Source of the DNA: Nymphaea colorata
Lineage: Eukaryota; Streptophyta; Magnoliopsida; Nymphaeales; Nymphaeaceae
Direction: 5' to 3'
NCBI RefSeq assembly: GCF_008831285.2
Contig: NC_045139.1
Span: 8,154,204 to 8,218,203 of the forward strand
DNA: 64,000 bases
Of the stretch, positions 60,683 to 64,000 are shown in pieces. Position 1 is the stretch's first letter. Each line of letters starts with the position of its first letter. The notes under the pieces were generated by a model. It had not been told where the DNA came from. It saw nothing but the letters and a program-made list of their open reading frames with translations, and did no database searches. The position numbers and the translations under genes were made by a program.

Positions 60683-63125
60683 CTCCCCTCAAGCTGAACG
60701 TTGGATCAACCACGTTTAGCTTGTCTCGAAACAAGTTGAATGAACTAGTGCTAAGAGCTTTCGTCATTCCATCTGCCAATGCTCAGCGGATCGTATGACC
60801 TTAACTTGGATATTTCCTTGATTGACATGATCCCGAACGAAATGAAAAGCCACCTCCACATGTTTAGTTCGAGCATGAAAAACTGGACTAGCTGCAAGAT
60901 ATAATACTCCAATGTTTATAATGATTCAACGTTATCACACCAAAGAACGGGTGAAGATGAGGAATTTATCCCCAATTCTTTGAGAAGTAATTTTAACCAA
61001 AGAAGTTCAGCACTTGCACACGCCAAGGATTTATATTTTGCTTCGGTGCTGGATCAGGCTACATTTTGTTGTTTTCTGGATGCCCAAGATATGATATTAT
61101 CTCCTAAGAATACAACGATTCCACGTGTAGATTTTTGTCTTCTGGACTTCCTGCGCAGTCATCATATGCAAAGACACAAAGTTGTAATGTTGATGATGTT
61201 TTGAGATGTAACACATAGTGACTGGTTCCACTAAAGTATCACGAGATTCTTTTAACCATGATCTATTGGTTCATTATGGGAGAATGCATGAATTAGCAAA
61301 CTCGATTGACTGTGAATGCTATGTCAGGTCTAGTAAAAGTAGCATATTGTAATGTGCCCACCACACTTCGATATAATGAAGGATCTTCAAAGGACATCGA
61401 AGATGAATCTTTGTCTTTACTAGTACTCATTGGTGAAACAGTAGGCTTAGCCCTGGCCATATTGGCTCGTTTGATGATATTGGTAATATTCGAATGTTGA
61501 CATAGACATAATGAGTGTGTTGTTCGTTTGACTTCAATCCCAAGAAAGTATGATAAGAATCCAAAATCTTTCACTGAAAATGTATCTTGAAGTTGTCGAA
61601 TAACCTAGTCAATAAGAAAAGGGGACGAGCCCGTAACGATTATATCATCAGTATAAACGAGCACGTAAATGTTGTTTTTGTCTTAGGAATAGATAAACAG
61701 TGACACATCCGATTGTGAGATGAAGAAACCAAACATCTGAAGATGACAACTGAGCCAATGGTACCAAGCTTGTGGGGCTTGTTTGAAGCCATAGATGGCT
61801 TTTTCCAGTTTGCATACATAAGTAGGATGTTCTTGATCTTCGAAGCCTTCAGGTTGAGTCAAATAGATATCTTCATCTAGGTAGCCATTAAGAAAAACAT
61901 TGTCAAAATCAAGTTGACGAAGAGGCCACCCATATTGTACGGCTAAGGAAAGTAAAATCCTAATAGAAGTGGGTTTTAGTGTTGGACTAAAGGTTTTTGA
62001 GTAGTTGATGCCTTCTTCTTGAAGGAAACCATGAGCAACAAGTCGTGCCTTATGTCTAGCTATGGTCTCATCAACATTTCATTTAATCTTTGTACACCCA
62101 TTCTATGGTAATCCTGTCATCGACCTAGTTACCAAAGAATGAGTATGTTGAACTGATCAAGTAAAATATGAGCTTTCTTGTATTATTGTCTCATTTTCAG
62201 CCTCTTGTGTGTCTTCATGATCAGCAAGATTGTGTATGGGTGGATGAGTAACATTATCATGAGAACATGTTCCAAGAGGTGATGAAGTCCTTGGTTGCCA
62301 TGGTATGGATGTAGGTGCACCATGATCTTGTGAAGGCGAGATGGACATGTTTTGATGAGAGACTGAAAAATCATTCACGTGTGGCAAAAAAGAACTAACA
62401 TGTGGAGGTGGTGAAACATGATTGACTAGTGAAAGCATATTATCTTGATATGCTAGCTCTATTAGTGAAGGACCCATGCCGTGAGAGGTGCTATGTTCAA
62501 TATTAACAATCTTACCTTGATTAGTTTGAGCACTGGGCGTCTAGAGAGAAGTATCAAAGGATGTTGGTGACTGTCCAATATGCAAATTCTCATGAAAAAT
62601 CAGATGCCAAGAGATAAAGTTGTTTGATAAAGAGAGAAGTGGATAACATATGAATCCAAAAACTCGTAGATGAGTATAATTAGGCACCCTATCAAACACC
62701 AATTGAAAATGAGTCTTTCGTTTAAGCTTGAGTGTCGAAAGTTGATTGATAATATATATTACTGTCCTGAAAGATTCAACCCAAAATCTGTAATCCAGAC
62801 CGGAATCATGTAGATACTCAAGCCAGTTTCTACAACCCGTCTATTTTTCCTTTCAGCTACGCCATTTTGTTCAAGCGTTAAGGACATGATAATTGATGAA
62901 GGATTTCATGTTATTCACAAAATGATTCCAACGCCATGTTGCAAAATTCGCCTCCATTATCCGATTGAATAGTGGCAATTTTTTAATTCAATTGATTTTC
63001 CTCCAAAACTTTAAAATTGCAAACACAATCAACCACTTCAATTTTGTTTTAGAGGAAATAACCATAATAGCGAGAGAGATTATTAACTAATTATTTGACA
63101 TCCATGTGTAAAACTTCAAGATCTA
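60683..63125 (-). mobile_element. Decayed Ty1/copia retrotransposon, internal part
   Basis: Reading on the minus strand the order is integrase, reverse transcriptase, RNase H, as in copia. Integrase: IQSDNGGEF near 62970 and EQNGVAERKNR near 62860. A Ser/Pro/His-rich linker lies at 62477-62157. Reverse transcriptase: LEKAIYGFKQAPQAWY near 61780 and the catalytic Tyr-Thr-Asp-Asp box near 61650. Then YFLGIEV and QYATFTRPDIAFTVN (61574-61293), and RNase H (ARTKHVEVAFHF near 60850). Stops interrupt it (for example after FCE in the integrase). The 5' part with gag and protease is missing; it ends abruptly at the duplicated gene block near 63130. Confidence 0.88.
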
Positions 63126-63138
63126 CAGAAGCATGGAA

Positions 63139-64000
63139 ATTAGAAGAAGTTCAGTTGCTGGGAGATAGACCAATGGCTGGTGGCTCGTCCGCTCCATGTT
63201 CTCCGTCAACGCCATCGCCACTGCTGCCAGCGCCACCAAGTTCCCTTGGCCGGCTGTTTACGCATTGGTTCTATTGGGGGAAGTGGTGGGCGCCCTGTCG
63301 ATGCTGTCGGTGCTGGCCCTCGCCGTCCCTTCCATGCTGTTCGCATGGATCACCATCCTGGTGCTGCTGGCCTTGGACGAGAGGCGCCCCCGCCGCTCGC
63401 TCGTGCTTGAGGGCCGCATGATCACCGCCGAGATGTCGGGGATGACGCTGAGGATAATGCTCCAGGAAGGCAGGGCCCTTGCTGCTCTCTGTGATCTTCA
63501 GCTTCTTCCTTTTGACCACTCTCAGGCACATTTAAGATCTCCCTCTCTTTCTATCTCTTAATGTGAGACAGACTTACGCAGAAAAGTTGCAACAGAAATG
63601 ATCAGAGAAAATTGAATTAATTGGTAAGCGGTTTATGGAGCTGTCACCCCTTTCTCCTGCAAAATGTCAAGTCTCTGAACATCAAGGCAAGGTGGCCGGA
63701 GCTCTCCGGGATTTAGCAGGGAGCAGGTCGATTAAGTGGTAGAAGATTTTCTCCTTTCTCTTCACAAGATATTGTGGTTAGGTTTTTCTTTTCTCCTTTC
63801 TTTGAAACCCATGGTGATCCCAACATTTCAGGCCGATGCATGTAAATTATTTTGTTGGTAGATTCCACATTTGGGAGAAGCAAACATGTTTCATATTTCT
63901 TTCTCGTTTCTCTTGGAAGATGAAGAAGTCTCCTCCAATCGGTGACCGCATTACAGTTCCAAAAGAACATTATTGGCTTCCACTATGGAAAACAGGACGC
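63139..64000 (+). pseudogene. Broken duplicate of the small membrane-protein gene, with 3' flank
   Basis: The block matches 48257-49200 closely through coding region and 3' flank and runs off the window. The coding part (63173-63535) lacks 91 bases, equivalent to 48301-48391, which removes the first membrane segment and shifts the frame. It also lacks two bases near the end (CTCTGTGATC against CTCTGTGTGATC), shifting the frame before the last membrane segment. The middle (ALVLLGEVVGALSMLSVLAL to AEMSGMTLRIMLQEG) stays well preserved, so the damage looks recent. Confidence 0.88.

Noticed and set aside
60495..60719. 74-codon + frame at the copia 3' end
   Set aside because: It lies antisense across the probable LTR and purine tract and has no coding support.
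1..64000. CRISPR arrays, operons, rRNA or tRNA genes
   Set aside because: The window is a plant nuclear sequence; I saw no regularly spaced repeats and no tRNA A/B box pairs or rRNA segments.

Overview
The window is nuclear DNA of a flowering plant. The evidence is spliced genes with multi-kilobase introns, plant-only families (a DYW-type PPR protein and a PIRL leucine-rich protein), AT-rich intergenic DNA, many small inverted-repeat elements, and remnants of a LINE and a Ty1/copia element. The species cannot be told from the sequence.

Layout. (1) 1-10218, + strand: the 3' part of a gene for a Pro/Ser-rich protein with an RS-like C-terminus. Eleven exons join in one frame to give 911 visible residues. 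(2) 10219-13900: intergenic DNA with four or more small inverted-repeat elements. (3) About 13900-30970, + strand: a complete RNA lariat debranching enzyme gene (DBR1, 10 coding exons, 420 aa). Its last intron holds a decayed LINE. (4) 32120-32945, - strand: a two-exon PB1-domain protein of 236 aa. (5) 36227-40709, + strand: a four-exon PIRL1/PIRL9-type leucine-rich-repeat protein of 514 aa. (6) 41985-43868, - strand: an intronless DYW-type PPR protein of 627 aa. (7) 44070-48200: gene-poor, with nested small elements. (8) 48287-48745, + strand: a small four-pass membrane protein of 152 aa. (9) 49560-59200: a mosaic of partial direct and inverted duplications around one intact RING-type gene (57899-58552, - strand). 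It includes a long near-perfect inverted repeat (56594-57221). (10) 60300-63125: a decayed Ty1/copia element on the - strand. It abuts a broken duplicate of the small membrane-protein gene that runs to the window edge.

The first five complete or near-complete genes look like ordinary single-copy housekeeping or organelle genes and are not an operon-like unit. DBR1 acts on excised intron lariats, the RS-like protein is probably nuclear, and the PPR protein probably edits organelle RNA. The last 15 kb differs: it is a recent duplication, inversion and insertion field whose copies can be compared with each other. The most notable points are three GC-AG introns in two neighbouring genes (two of them in DBR1), the long inverted repeat with a matching empty site in a duplicate copy, and a RING gene with Asp in a zinc-ligand position surrounded by fragments of itself, including a head-to-head pair.
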